Assembly: GCF_001905655.1 (NCBI RefSeq)
Contig: NZ_JMHT01000063.1
Location: 1 to 64,000 of the forward strand
Length of the DNA stretch: 64,000 nt
Direction: 5' to 3'
DNA from: Mycobacterium sp. ST-F2
GTDB lineage: Bacteria > Actinomycetota > Actinomycetes > Mycobacteriales > Mycobacteriaceae
The notes under the pieces were generated by a model. It made no database searches and was not told where the DNA came from. It saw nothing but the letters and a program-made list of their open reading frames with translations. The stretch's first letter is position 1, and each line of letters begins with the position of its first letter. Positions 7,827-15,487 of the stretch are shown piece by piece. Both the position numbers and the translations under genes were made by a program.

Positions 7827-9572
7827 GTGAACTGGGTCGCCCGAACCGCCGCCGCACTGGTGGCGCTGCAGCTGATACTGCGGGCGGTCCTGGCGTTCGG
7901 CGGCTACTTCTACTGGGACGACCTGATCCTGATCGGCCAGGCCGGCACCCATTCCCTGCTGTCCCCAGATTTCCTCTTCAACGACCACGACGGCCACGTC
8001 ATGCCTGCGGGGTTCCTGTTGGCCGGCGTCCTGACGCGACTGGCACCCCTGAATTGGTTCTGGCCGGCACTGAGCCTGGTGCTGCTGCAACTGGTCGCGT
8101 CGCTGACGCTGGTGCGCGCCCTGCGGGTCATCCTCGGATGGCGCCCGGTGCTGCTGGCGCCGCTGGTCTTCGCACTCTTCACCCCATTGGGGGTGCCGGC
8201 GTTCGCCTGGTGGTCGGCCGGGCTGAACGCGCTGCCGATGGCAGCGGCCATGGCCTGGGTCTGCGCCGACGCCATCCTGCTGGTGCGTACCGGGAACCCG
8301 CGCTACGTCTGGACCGGCTGCCTGGCCTACCTGGGTGGGCTGCTGTTCTTCGAGAAGTCCGCGGTGATCCCGTTCACCGCCTTCGCGGTGTGCTGGCTGC
8401 TGACGTACGTCACCGGGGCCCGGGTCTCGGTGTGGCGCAAGGGGCTCCGGCTGTGGCTCGGGCTGCTGACCATCACCATCGGCTGGATCGGCGTCTACCT
8501 CCTGGTTGTCAACCAGAAGCGCTGGACCCTGGACCTGGCGATGACGTGGGAGCTGCTGGCCCGGTCGGTCACGCACGGTCTGGTGCCGACACTGGCCGGC
8601 GGGCCGTGGGACTGGCAGCGCTGGGCGCCGGCGTCACCGTGGGCGACGCCCGGTCCGGTCGTGATGGTGCTGGGCTGGCTGGTGCTCGCTGCCCTGGTCG
8701 CGGTGTCGGTGCTGCGCAAGCACCGGCTGGGCCCCGTCTGGCTGGCCGCGGTGGGGTACGTGGTGGCGTGCCAGGTGCCGATCTACCTGATGCGGTCATC
8801 GAAGTTCACCGCGCTGGAGTTGGCGCAGACGCTGCGCTACCTGTCCGATCTCGTGGTGGTGCTGGCCCTGCTGGCCGCGGTCGCGTTCTGCGCGCCCAAC
8901 CGGAGCGCCCAGTTCGACGACTCCCCGCGGCGGCGCGCCGTCATTGCTTGTGCTGCAACACTATTCGTGGCCAGCAGCCTGTACTCGTCGGCGACGTTCC
9001 TGCCCAGCTGGCGCGACAATCCGACGCGCGCATATCTGCTGAACGTCGAAGCTGCGCTGGCTGCCGCACCCCGCGACGTGCCGCTGCTGGATCAGGAAGT
9101 CGATCCACTGATACTGCAACGCGTGGCCTGGCCGGAGAACCTGGCGAGCCACATGTTCGCGCTGCTGCGGGATCGGCCCCAATTCGCCTCCAGCACAACG
9201 TCTCTGCAGATGTTCACGGCGGCCGGCCGCCTCGTCCCGGCCAAGGTGACCTGGACCCGCACCATCGCGCCCGGCCCCGCACCGAACTGCGGCTACCTGG
9301 TGCAGACCGACGCGCCCTTGACCATGCCGCTGGACGGCCCACTGCTGCCGGCCGACTGGACCGCCGAACTCAACTACCTGGCCAACAGCGACGGGTCACT
9401 GACCATGTCGCTACCCGAAGGCCGCGAAGCGCGGGTGCCCGTGCACCCCGGCCTGAACCGGGTGTTCGTCCGACTGCCGGGCGCCGGGGCCGCCATTCAG
9501 GTGAAGGCCAACACGTCGGCGTTGTCGGTGTGCATCGCCTCAGGTCCGGTGGGGTTCCTGGCGCCCAAATAG
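7827..9572 (+). CDS. Large integral membrane protein, Rv3635-like
   Basis: 581 aa from a GTG at 7827; an upstream ATG at 7767 is possible but would run into galE1. The N-terminal two thirds hold about 10 hydrophobic helices. An early YWDDL acidic motif follows the first helix, at the position where GT-C glycosyltransferases often have their catalytic acid. The last ~190 residues form an extracytoplasmic beta-rich region. The fold resembles polyprenyl-dependent glycosyltransferases, and the neighbourhood (galE1, ppgS) would suit envelope polysaccharide work. No specific activity is claimed. Confidence 0.75.
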   Translation: MNWVARTAAALVALQLILRAVLAFGGYFYWDDLILIGQAGTHSLLSPDFLFNDHDGHVMPAGFLLAGVLTRLAPLNWFWPALSLVLLQLVASLTLVRALRVILGWRPVLLAPLVFALFTPLGVPAFAWWSAGLNALPMAAAMAWVCADAILLVRTGNPRYVWTGCLAYLGGLLFFEKSAVIPFTAFAVCWLLTYVTGARVSVWRKGLRLWLGLLTITIGWIGVYLLVVNQKRWTLDLAMTWELLARSVTHGLVPTLAGGPWDWQRWAPASPWATPGPVVMVLGWLVLAALVAVSVLRKHRLGPVWLAAVGYVVACQVPIYLMRSSKFTALELAQTLRYLSDLVVVLALLAAVAFCAPNRSAQFDDSPRRRAVIACAATLFVASSLYSSATFLPSWRDNPTRAYLLNVEAALAAAPRDVPLLDQEVDPLILQRVAWPENLASHMFALLRDRPQFASSTTSLQMFTAAGRLVPAKVTWTRTIAPGPAPNCGYLVQTDAPLTMPLDGPLLPADWTAELNYLANSDGSLTMSLPEGREARVPVHPGLNRVFVRLPGAGAAIQVKANTSALSVCIASGPVGFLAPK

Positions 9573-9668
9573 CCGCGCAAAAAACTGTCCCCTTCCGGGA
9601 CGGTGCGTGCTCCTACCTGTGTCAGCAAGTCCGCCCGGGCCTGCGACCACCGGAAAAGGAGAACGCCC

Positions 9669-10010
9669 ATGACCACCACCGGCACCGCAAACGGCAAGCG
9701 CATCGCACTGGCCGCCCTCATCGGCACGGCCGCGCTGTACGTGGCCCCGCTGGCGCTGACCACGCCGATGGCAAGCGCCGAGTCCTTGGCGACCCGCTGC
9801 GGAAAAGGCGGCGGCACCTTCGCCATCGGCACCCGCTCGAACGGGTCGATCATCGAGAGCTGCACCACGGTCGACAAAGAGGGCGTCAAGACACAGTGCA
9901 CCGAGATCGATCACAAACCCCAGGGCTGCATCACCGTGCCGAGGACGGCCGTGAAGAACACCCACATCCCGACCGGCGACCTCGTCCCGGTTCAGGTCGA
10001 TCGCTCCTGA
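9669..10010 (+). CDS. Small secreted four-cysteine protein, copy 1
   Basis: 113 aa from the ATG at 9669, preceded by a good Shine-Dalgarno (AAAAGGAGAAC). It has a Sec signal peptide: basic start, hydrophobic core, and cleavage near MASAES. The mature part of about 75 residues has four cysteines (RCGK, ESCTT, TQCTE, QGCIT) and a shared core CTT-x-DK-x-G-x-KT-x-C. It is a tandem paralogue of the next gene. I do not recognise the family. Four evenly placed cysteines suggest a disulfide-stabilised exported protein. Confidence 0.75.
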   Translation: MTTTGTANGKRIALAALIGTAALYVAPLALTTPMASAESLATRCGKGGGTFAIGTRSNGSIIESCTTVDKEGVKTQCTEIDHKPQGCITVPRTAVKNTHIPTGDLVPVQVDRS

Positions 10011-10052
10011 AGCCCCCAGTCGTCCACAGCCACCAGAGAAGGACATCCGTCA

Positions 10053-10406
10053 ATGAATACGAACTCGATGATCAAGCCCGCATTCGCCGCCCTGCTGAGT
10101 GCTGCCGCGCTGTACGCCGTACCCGTGATCCTGAACGCGCCCAGCGCCAGCGCCTCCGTCGGCAGCGATTGCATGGGTTCGAACCAGACCTACGAAACCA
10201 AGGTGGGCAACGGGCACCTGTACGAGGCCTGCACCACGACCGACAAGAACGGCGACAAGACGAAATGCTCGTACGTCGACGGAAAGGCTCAGGGCTGCAT
10301 CGCGGTCCCGATGCGTAAGCCGAGACACGACTTGGACTCTGTCGGTGCTGCGACCATCACCGAGACCCCGGATGCACTCCCCGACGGACGTCGGCCGATG
10401 CGTTGA
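10053..10406 (+). CDS. Small secreted four-cysteine protein, copy 2
   Basis: 117 aa with a signal peptide and likely cleavage near SASAS. The mature part shares with copy 1 four cysteines in matching positions and the core CTT-x-DK-x-G-x-KT-x-C, ending QGCIAVP versus QGCITVP. The C-terminal tails differ completely. The gap to copy 1 is 42 bp with an RBS (AGAAGGA), so the two are probably one transcript. It ends three bases before the left tRNA-Thr fragment of the integrated element, so it is the last host gene on that side. Confidence 0.75.
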   Translation: MNTNSMIKPAFAALLSAAALYAVPVILNAPSASASVGSDCMGSNQTYETKVGNGHLYEACTTTDKNGDKTKCSYVDGKAQGCIAVPMRKPRHDLDSVGAATITETPDALPDGRRPMR

Positions 10407-10408
10407 GT

Positions 10409-10449
10409 TTTGGAGCCACCCAGGGGAATCGAACCCCTGACCTATTCAT
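10409..10449. repeat. Left attachment site (attL), tRNA-Thr 3' fragment
   Basis: A 41-bp sequence identical to the tRNA-Thr 3' half at 17467-17507, covering part of the anticodon arm, the T arm, the acceptor 3' strand and CCA. The sequence diverges right after 10449, so no complete tRNA is formed here. It marks the left boundary of the element. Confidence 0.95.
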
Positions 10450-10564
10450 AAGGCCGAAGCGTCCGCCGAAGCCCGCGATAGTGCGTTAACGTGTTGCACA
10501 CCAACATGATTGGCAACAGGTGCGTCCGTGTCGATTCACCCAGATTCGCGGCGTGTCGCGGGCG

Positions 10565-10584
10565 TTTTTACGGGGAAAATGCGG
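10565..10584 (+). repeat. Candidate integrase arm-type site, left copy
   Basis: A 20-bp sequence matching 17393-17412 at 18 of 20 positions, with the shared core TACGGGGAAAAT. One copy lies inside each end of the element near the att core, as expected of arm sites bound by tyrosine integrases. Binding is inferred from position. Confidence 0.5.
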
Positions 10585-10606
10585 AGTAGGCCAGCCGAAG
10601 CTACTG

Positions 10607-10862
10607 CGCCAATGTTCCTTTCGCAGGATGTACGGAGTCTGGAGATTCTGGCCGGGTCTGGGGTAATCCGGCGACATACCGGCAACTTCGAGCTTGTGGA
10701 AAAAAATTTCGGGGAGAGATACGCAACACTGGCGGTGTCACCTGGGGTTTTGACTGCTAAAAACTAGCCCTGATCTGCGGTTATCCGCCGATTGTTCGCA
10801 ATTGACCCCAGAACCGCCCACAACCCCCAGACTCCGTACACATTGCGAGAAGAACATTGGCG
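10607..10862. repeat. 58-bp imperfect inverted repeat with embedded direct repeat
   Basis: Left arm 10607-10665 and right arm 10805-10862 are reverse complements at roughly 80% identity, with the best block around CCAGACTCCGTACA. Immediately right of the right arm, ACATTGGCGGTGTCACCTGG (10854-10873) repeats a sequence at 10726-10745 with one mismatch. The arms are about 140 bp apart. Confidence 0.75.
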
Positions 10863-10896
10863 GTGTCACCTGGGCCGATGCGCTCAAAAGTGGGGC

Positions 10897-11018
10897 GTTC
10901 GAGGACCGGGGAAGTGCAGGTCACGCCTCGCGCGATGGTTGTCGCGGTCGTGGGCGGCCTTGGCCCGAAGGGTCGCAACCATGATGCGTGAGGCTTTGAC
11001 ACTTCCCGGTCCTCGAAC
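10897..11018. repeat. 122-nt long imperfect hairpin downstream of capsid gene
   Basis: The ends are GTTCGAGGACCGG and CCGGTCCTCGAAC. Pairing continues inward with small gaps (GAAGTG with CACTTC, GCCTCGCGC with GCGTGAGGC, GATGGTTG with CAACCAT) to a central GC-rich loop. This is much longer than an ordinary terminator. It could be a structured RNA, a nucleoprotein site, or the remains of a small inverted-repeat element. Confidence 0.75.
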
Positions 11019-11114
11019 TGGTCTAGTCGGGCCAGCGCCCGGTGATGTGTGCGGTTCGTTGCTTTGCTTCGAGGTCAGCCTCGAACTGCTCGCGATCGGT
11101 GTCGTCGTCGGATA

Positions 11115-11148
11115 GCTCGGGCCACACGCGCGATGCTGTGGCCCGAGC
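11115..11148 (-). terminator. Terminator-like hairpin after capsid gene
   Basis: A perfect 12-bp stem (GCTCGGGCCACA with TGTGGCCCGAGC) around a 10-nt loop, starting 7 nt beyond the capsid stop codon. There is no T-tract, as is common in mycobacterial terminators. Confidence 0.65.
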
Positions 11149-11155
11149 GTCCCGG

Positions 11156-12274
11156 CTAGGCAGTGATGTCAACGGCCTGTACGGCTTCAGGGATGCCGAC
11201 GCCGTAGCCGCCGATGACCGACGTGGCAAGCGTGCTTACGCCCGTCTTGACGTCGAGATGGGTCTCGACGCGGATCGGCTGTGCACTGCCGTAGACCAGG
11301 CCGAGGCCGAGGTTGGCGACCATTGCGATGCCGGCGGTCATGGCGGTGCTGGCGAAGATGCGGGCACCTGAGAACCGTTCGACGGTCGAGGCGATGTCGG
11401 CGCCGTTGGTCGGTGTGGTTTCGGTGAAGGCCGGCGCGTCGGTCGGGTTGACGACGAGGACCAGAGCACTGGGGTCGCAGGCGGTGCGGTCGCAGATCAC
11501 GGCGATGCTGCGCTTGACCATGAACTCAGCACTGGTGGCGTACGTGACGGGGGTGCTGGCGGCCGTCTCCAGCACGTCCACACACGCGGCGTTGAGGTCG
11601 CGGGCGATGGCCATGCTGTGCATGCGCAGGATCGAGTTCGTGCCGTTGAGTGAGGCCTCGGCGGAAATGTCGGTCCAGCGGCCGAAGCGGGCTGCGGTGA
11701 GTGTGCCGGCGGTGCTGGTGGCGTACTCGCCCACGGTTACGGTCTCGGCGACGGACGCTGATGCGGTCGGCAGGGTGAAGGTCGGGTAGCTCAGCTTGAG
11801 GCCGACCAGCTGCTCGATGGCAGCCCCACCGATGTCGTGGAGCAGCAGGGGTCCGTCGGCGCCGAATCCGTGCCATCCGGTGGTGGTGCCGTAGGTGCTG
11901 GTGACCAGGGCGGCGCGTTCCTCGGCGCCGGCCTGCCAGCTGTAGGTGCGGCGTTCGATGGTGGCCGCGTGCAGTTCCCGAACCGCGCTGTCGGGTACCG
12001 CCAGCAGATGGGGCCGGCGGCCGGTACGAGGGTCTACGCCGGTGACGCTGCGGAATGACTCATCCAGAGCGTGAGCGGCCTGCTCGCCGTCGCTGATCTC
12101 CTTGGCGCGCTTCTGGAGTGCGTCGGCCTGGGTGATGAGGCCGTCGAACGTGCCCTGTTCGTCGGCGGTGAGGTCTCGATTCTCCGCTACGCCGGTCTGG
12201 GCGATTGCGCGGGCTTCGTTGATGAGAACGCTACGGCGCTCCATGAGTTCTGTTGCAAGAGATTTCATTGCCAT
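11156..12274 (-). CDS. Phage major capsid protein, HK97 fold
   Basis: 372 aa, ATG start with a strong Shine-Dalgarno (GGGAGGGG). Residues 1-80 are charged, helical and coiled-coil-like (LMERRSVLINEARAIAQ), as in the delta/scaffolding domain of HK97 capsids. The remainder has the typical order of an E-loop region, spine helix (ILRMHSMAIARDLNAACVDVLE) and A-domain (SALVLVVNP; SGARIFAS; GLGLVYGS). Function is inferred from this pattern: it would build the icosahedral shell. It is the last gene of the element's leftward operon and has its own terminator. No protease, portal or terminase accompanies it, which is odd for a prophage. Confidence 0.8.
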   Translation of the reverse strand: MAMKSLATELMERRSVLINEARAIAQTGVAENRDLTADEQGTFDGLITQADALQKRAKEISDGEQAAHALDESFRSVTGVDPRTGRRPHLLAVPDSAVRELHAATIERRTYSWQAGAEERAALVTSTYGTTTGWHGFGADGPLLLHDIGGAAIEQLVGLKLSYPTFTLPTASASVAETVTVGEYATSTAGTLTAARFGRWTDISAEASLNGTNSILRMHSMAIARDLNAACVDVLETAASTPVTYATSAEFMVKRSIAVICDRTACDPSALVLVVNPTDAPAFTETTPTNGADIASTVERFSGARIFASTAMTAGIAMVANLGLGLVYGSAQPIRVETHLDVKTGVSTLATSVIGGYGVGIPEAVQAVDITA

Positions 12275-12485
12275 GTTGTGAGCCCCTCCCAGAGCCCGAA
12301 AAGTGTTGGTGGTAACCAGTTTTCGCGTGGTAACGACGTGTCCACATCAGTGGATGGTTTCGTTACAGACTCCGGTGGGTGTCGCCCTGCCGGCAATATG
12401 AAGTTTGGATTTCGCCCATGCGCGCCGTGGGTTTCGCCCTGCGACGCGCCGCTACTTTCATTCAGTTGTTGGGACACAGCATATC
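12275..12485. other. 211-bp gap before capsid gene, possible second promoter
   Basis: Separates the small protein gene from the capsid gene within the leftward operon, whereas all upstream junctions overlap or abut. A 70-aa open frame here has no RBS and overlaps the capsid start, so I do not call it. The gap plus the strong capsid RBS suggests separate, higher or later expression of the capsid gene. Confidence 0.4.
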
Positions 12486-12767
12486 TCAGTCGTCAGACAA
12501 TCGGCCGAGGTCGGCCGTCTGCATCGGAGTGTCGAGTTCGGCGTCGGCCACCGCTCTGGCGATGTCGCGCTCGGTGGCGAAGTGGACAGCTTCGGCGTGG
12601 ATGATGTCTGCGGCCTCGGTGCGGCCGTGCAGTCGCAGCGCCTCCGCTACATCCCAGAGCAGGCGAGTGAAAGCAACGAGGCGTCGGTATTCGTCTTCGG
12701 GCACCGTTCCGTTCTCCTTGGGTCTGGTCCAAATTTCAGGGTCGGGGAAGATCACGCGCCGTCTCAT
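12486..12767 (-). CDS. Small hypothetical protein of the element
   Basis: 93 aa, overlapping the upstream ATPase gene by 4 nt (ATGA). The N-terminus is basic (MRRRVIFPDPE), followed by two likely amphipathic helices (EYRRLVAFTRLLWDVAEALRL; ARAVADAEL). There are no cysteines, membrane segments or recognised motif. Conserved translational coupling supports it being real. I do not recognise the family. Confidence 0.65.
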   Translation of the reverse strand: MRRRVIFPDPEIWTRPKENGTVPEDEYRRLVAFTRLLWDVAEALRLHGRTEAADIIHAEAVHFATERDIARAVADAELDTPMQTADLGRLSDD

Positions 12768-14104
12768 GACGCTGCTTCTTCCCTTTGCTTACGGGCAGTG
12801 CAGAGGTCGCACAGGCCGGTGTCGGTTCGCGCTGGGGCGAGCCCGCCGCACATGCAGCGATGTTTGCCACGGGTGCGCTCCCGTGGACGACGGTGGCCGG
12901 TGATGAGTGCAGGGTGGCTACCTCGGACTGGCATCGCGGCTGGCGATGGTCCAGTGGGGCCATCAGTCGCGCCAGACATGCAGAGCTGGCGCGACTGTGA
13001 TTCTTGACCAGTTGCGCCACCCTGTTTTCGCTGGTCGGACTCAGTCGCGCCAGTCGCGCCACGGTCTTGCGTGACACCCTCCGGTTTGGCCCGACTGGCG
13101 CCACTGGGGAGGTCCCATGTTGAGGTCCTCGGGAAGCCGGATGAGCTGTCGATGACACCCAGCTTCTTCTTTGCCCGCTGGAGTGTCCGCTCGCTGATCT
13201 TCTCCTTGGCCGCCTCGGTTTTGACCGTCTTTGATGGTGTCGGTCCGTTAGCTGTCAGGAAGTCCTCAAGCCAGTGTTCGGCTGCGGTGCGCTCGCCGGC
13301 GTCCTCGGCCTCGTCCCCGGCGAGTAGGTCGCGGGCGTCCACCGTCGTGTCGCCGAGCCATTCGACCGAGCCGATTTCGGTGGGGCCGTCGTCGAGCTGG
13401 ATCGTGGTGGACACGATGCGGAACTCCACAGACCGGTCGGTGCCGGCGTAGTTGGCTTTGGTGTTGGTCAGCACGCGGGCTCCGGTGTCCTGATCTTCTG
13501 CGATGGACAGCACGCAGCGGGCGACCTGGGACCAGGCGACCGAGCCGAGCATGAGTTGCCCGGAGTCGTTGCCGACGCGCTTGCCGAAGTGGGCCAAGCC
13601 GATGATCGTGACCTTGCAACGGTCCGCGAGGGCCGCGATCGGTTCGAGGTATTGGCGCACGGCGATGTCGTCGTTACCAGAGAATCCGGGTGGGACAACG
13701 GCCTTGGCGGGGTCCAGGAAGATCATGGTGACGCCGTGCTCGCGGATGACGGCCTCGATGCGCACGAGGTCGAGCGGGAACATCAGTGCGCCGGTCCCGA
13801 GGTCGGTCTGGACGTCGACGAAGATGACCCGGTCCATGTCGGCGCCGGCCGCGATGAGCCTGGGGACGATGGCGTGCTCACGGGATTCCTCGGTGCCGAT
13901 CCAGAGAACGACGCCGCCATTGCGGGTTTCGCGGGCCGCCCAAGATGAGGCGACGGTGGACTTCCCTTTGCCTTCACGGGCGGCAAGAAGGTTGACGGCG
14001 TACTGGAGAATCAGGCCGAGTTCCCACCACACGAGCCGCTTGGCTTTGACGTGTGATCCGCGGGTGACGACCAGCTCCCTGGTGGATTGGCCAGGTTCTG
14101 TCAC
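12764..14104 (-). CDS. RecA-like AAA ATPase (RepA/AAA_25 type), replication-associated
   Basis: 446 aa from a GTG at 14104 that overlaps the previous stop (GTGA), with AAGGAAGG as RBS. A P-loop-like motif AREGKGKST follows an N-terminal strand, and a Walker B-like strand ends in MIFLDPAKAV; this is the layout of RepA/DnaB-like hexameric ATPases found in phage elements. The C-terminal third contains a predicted winged-helix region (about 300-350: KEKISERTLQRAKKKLGV), a low-complexity linker, and a zinc-ribbon-like end (CMCGG then CDLC). It probably acts in element replication. The Walker A differs from GxxxxGKS/T in its first residue. Confidence 0.7.
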   Translation of the reverse strand: MTEPGQSTRELVVTRGSHVKAKRLVWWELGLILQYAVNLLAAREGKGKSTVASSWAARETRNGGVVLWIGTEESREHAIVPRLIAAGADMDRVIFVDVQTDLGTGALMFPLDLVRIEAVIREHGVTMIFLDPAKAVVPPGFSGNDDIAVRQYLEPIAALADRCKVTIIGLAHFGKRVGNDSGQLMLGSVAWSQVARCVLSIAEDQDTGARVLTNTKANYAGTDRSVEFRIVSTTIQLDDGPTEIGSVEWLGDTTVDARDLLAGDEAEDAGERTAAEHWLEDFLTANGPTPSKTVKTEAAKEKISERTLQRAKKKLGVIDSSSGFPRTSTWDLPSGASRAKPEGVTQDRGATGATESDQRKQGGATGQESQSRQLCMSGATDGPTGPSPAAMPVRGSHPALITGHRRPRERTRGKHRCMCGGLAPARTDTGLCDLCTARKQREEAAS

Positions 14105-14433
14105 GATGCCTTCCTTGGTATGTACAGGCCGGACTCCCGGCGGGTGATGGTGCGGGCGACAGCGGCCCAGTTCTCCCCGGCGGCAATGGCTTTGGATGCA
14201 GCAGCGAGGTGTTCCTGCCGGGTGTCGAGCAGCAGGGCGTAGTGGGGTGCGGCGGCGATGCAGGCCAGCCGCTTGTGCTCGTCGTCGAGTTGGCACCAGG
14301 CGGGTGTGCCGGGGAACGGAAGATCAGCAAGATCTAGTTCTTCTACGAACTCGTGGACTGGCCACCAGTCGACCTGGCGGGAGGCCAGGAGGCCGACACC
14401 GAAGTGGTGCCGGCCTCCCGTCGCATCTTTCAC
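14101..14433 (-). CDS. DUF2742-like protein
   Basis: 110 aa from a GTG at 14433 that overlaps the previous stop codon. The segment QVDWWPVHEFVEEL followed by FPGTPAWCQLDD matches my memory of DUF2742 proteins found in the M. tuberculosis phiRv1/phiRv2 prophage-like elements. The middle is helical and the C-terminus contains WAAVARTITRRESGLY. Function is unknown. Its place directly before the ATPase gene suggests a replication role. Confidence 0.6.
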   Translation of the reverse strand: MKDATGGRHHFGVGLLASRQVDWWPVHEFVEELDLADLPFPGTPAWCQLDDEHKRLACIAAAPHYALLLDTRQEHLAAASKAIAAGENWAAVARTITRRESGLYIPRKAS

Positions 14434-14819
14434 CTGACTGCCTCCGCGTGGCGGTGGCATGGCTGGCCGGCTATCCGAACCCGGTTGAGGCATTCAGTGC
14501 CGTGTGCTGTGGGCCGCCCGCACCGGGGCGTTGTCGCTCGCAGCGCCTTGATCCTGAGCCTGTGTTGCGCCAGCTCGATGCGGTACTTCCACCTGTCGGG
14601 CAGCGGGCCGACCCGCTCGTGCTCGGGGGTGGTATTCCATCCGTCGGTGCAGCGAAAATCGGGGGTGGAGCGGTCTTCGATCCAGAATCCGATGGTGCAC
14701 CCGTCGGAACTAATTTCGGTTGTCACCGCGTAGCATTCGAGGCCGCCGCCGACGTCGCCCAGGTAGGCGGAGTGGCTGCGGTCGGTGCGGGTGCCGACGA
14801 ACGGGTTGCGATCGCTCAT
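14430..14819 (-). CDS. Hypothetical protein with C-terminal zinc-binding motif
   Basis: 129 aa, overlapping both neighbours by 4 nt. The N-terminal half is Gly/Thr-rich and includes CYAVTTEI and IGFWIEDRS; the C-terminal 30 residues contain CGRPTAHGTEC then PCHRH, spaced like a small zinc finger. No family recognised. The operon position between two other small genes supports it as coding. Confidence 0.65.
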   Translation of the reverse strand: MSDRNPFVGTRTDRSHSAYLGDVGGGLECYAVTTEISSDGCTIGFWIEDRSTPDFRCTDGWNTTPEHERVGPLPDRWKYRIELAQHRLRIKALRATTPRCGRPTAHGTECLNRVRIAGQPCHRHAEAVR

Positions 14820-15277
14820 GCGGTCACCTCCAGGACGGCGCAGACGAATTCGCGGTTCGCAGTCTCGCCGGTCTCGGGGTCGCGGCGGGTCGCGGTGATG
14901 GTGAAGCGAGAGCGGCCGACCTCGGTGACGTAGCAGGAATAGCCCTGCAGCGGGAATGCCGGTGAGCCGTGGGCGATGCGCGCGGCCAGCGGGTAGACGA
15001 GCGGGTCGGCGGCGAGGTGCTGGTCAGCCTCGGTTAGCAGCTCGTCGGCATCCAGCGGTGGCGGGGGGTAGGCGCAGAACTGGCACAGGCCGGTGGACGG
15101 ATCAAGGGTGGTGGTGGCTGCGGGGACCGTGCAGGACGTGCAGGTCTGGTGCTGCCAGGGGTCAGATGACATCATGATGTTGAACTTCTCCTTCTCGGTT
15201 TTGGCGACTGACGGGTTGTTCTCGGCCCCGGCAGGTGTTCGAGCACCGGCCGGGGCATTTTCGCGGGTGGTGTTCAT
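14816..15277 (-). CDS. Hypothetical zinc-ribbon protein of the element
   Basis: Up to 153 aa from the ATG at 15277, which directly follows the stop of the HTH gene. A start at the Met near 15175 (MMSSDPWQ) is also possible, because the first 34 residues are low-complexity. Two CxxC pairs (CTSC and CQFC, about 16 residues apart) make a zinc ribbon. The C-terminal half has a beta-rich pattern (YVTEVGRSRFTITATRR). No known family recognised. Confidence 0.6.
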   Translation of the reverse strand: MNTTRENAPAGARTPAGAENNPSVAKTEKEKFNIMMSSDPWQHQTCTSCTVPAATTTLDPSTGLCQFCAYPPPPLDADELLTEADQHLAADPLVYPLAARIAHGSPAFPLQGYSCYVTEVGRSRFTITATRRDPETGETANREFVCAVLEVTA

Positions 15278-15487
15278 CTAGGCCGCACCGTCAATGCGGG
15301 CGATAAACTCATTGATGGCGGCCTCGGACACTAGGCGCCTGCGACCAACTTTCGTGCTGCGCAACTGGCCGCTGGCCATCAGCTCGAACACCATCGACCT
15401 GCCGACGCTCAGCCGCTCCATGACGGCCTCCACAGGCCACAGCCGACTGTTGAGCTTGTCGATCTCGTCTTGCAATTCGGGTGGCAC
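15278..15487 (-). CDS. Excisionase/AlpA-like helix-turn-helix DNA-binding protein
   Basis: 69 aa from a GTG at 15487, chosen because of a strong RBS (GAGGAGGAG). A longer frame to 15724 would run into the divergent regulator. The body is a MerR-type winged helix of the excisionase family: WPVEAVMERLSVGRSMVFELMASGQLRSTKVGRR in its core (residues about 19-52). As first gene of the leftward operon it could act as recombination directionality factor, transcriptional activator, or both. Confidence 0.75.
   Translation of the reverse strand: MPPELQDEIDKLNSRLWPVEAVMERLSVGRSMVFELMASGQLRSTKVGRRRLVSEAAINEFIARIDGAA

Larger units (their letters stand above)
10450..11114. other. Non-coding left end of the element, repeat-rich
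   Basis: About 660 bp with no credible gene. It contains a candidate integrase arm site (10565-10584), a ~58-bp imperfect inverted repeat (10607-10665 and 10805-10862), a 21-bp direct repeat (10726-10746 and 10854-10874) and a 122-nt hairpin (10897-11018). Short open frames occur on both strands, but their similar peptides simply follow from the inverted repeat. Possible roles are replication origin, packaging site, or regulatory RNA; nothing distinguishes them from sequence alone. Confidence 0.7.

Noticed and set aside
4930..7830. 966-aa open frame on the + strand
   Set aside because: Antisense to amidohydrolase and galE1; composition is typical of the shadow frame of high-GC genes and shows no domain.
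7421..10318. 965-aa open frame on the + strand
   Set aside because: Runs out of frame through the Rv3635-like gene and both secreted proteins; no motif, low-complexity Arg/Ala/Gly.
10409..10449. A second tRNA-Thr gene
   Set aside because: Only the 3' half is present; no D arm or 5' acceptor strand follows.
10510..10767. 85-aa ORF in the element's left end
   Set aside because: Falls in the inverted/direct repeat region, lacks an RBS, and shares peptide strings with other frames only because of the repeats.
10792..11115. 107-aa ORF resembling a peptide on the opposite strand at 10486-10677
   Set aside because: The shared QTPYxLRxEHW string is produced by the 58-bp inverted repeat; it also runs through the 122-nt hairpin.
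11023..11229. Short ORF downstream of the capsid gene
   Set aside because: Covers the capsid terminator hairpin and the capsid 3' end; a 34-aa internal GTG version cannot be excluded but has no support.
12265..12477. 70-aa ORF between small protein and capsid genes
   Set aside because: No RBS, overlaps the capsid start, composition not protein-like.
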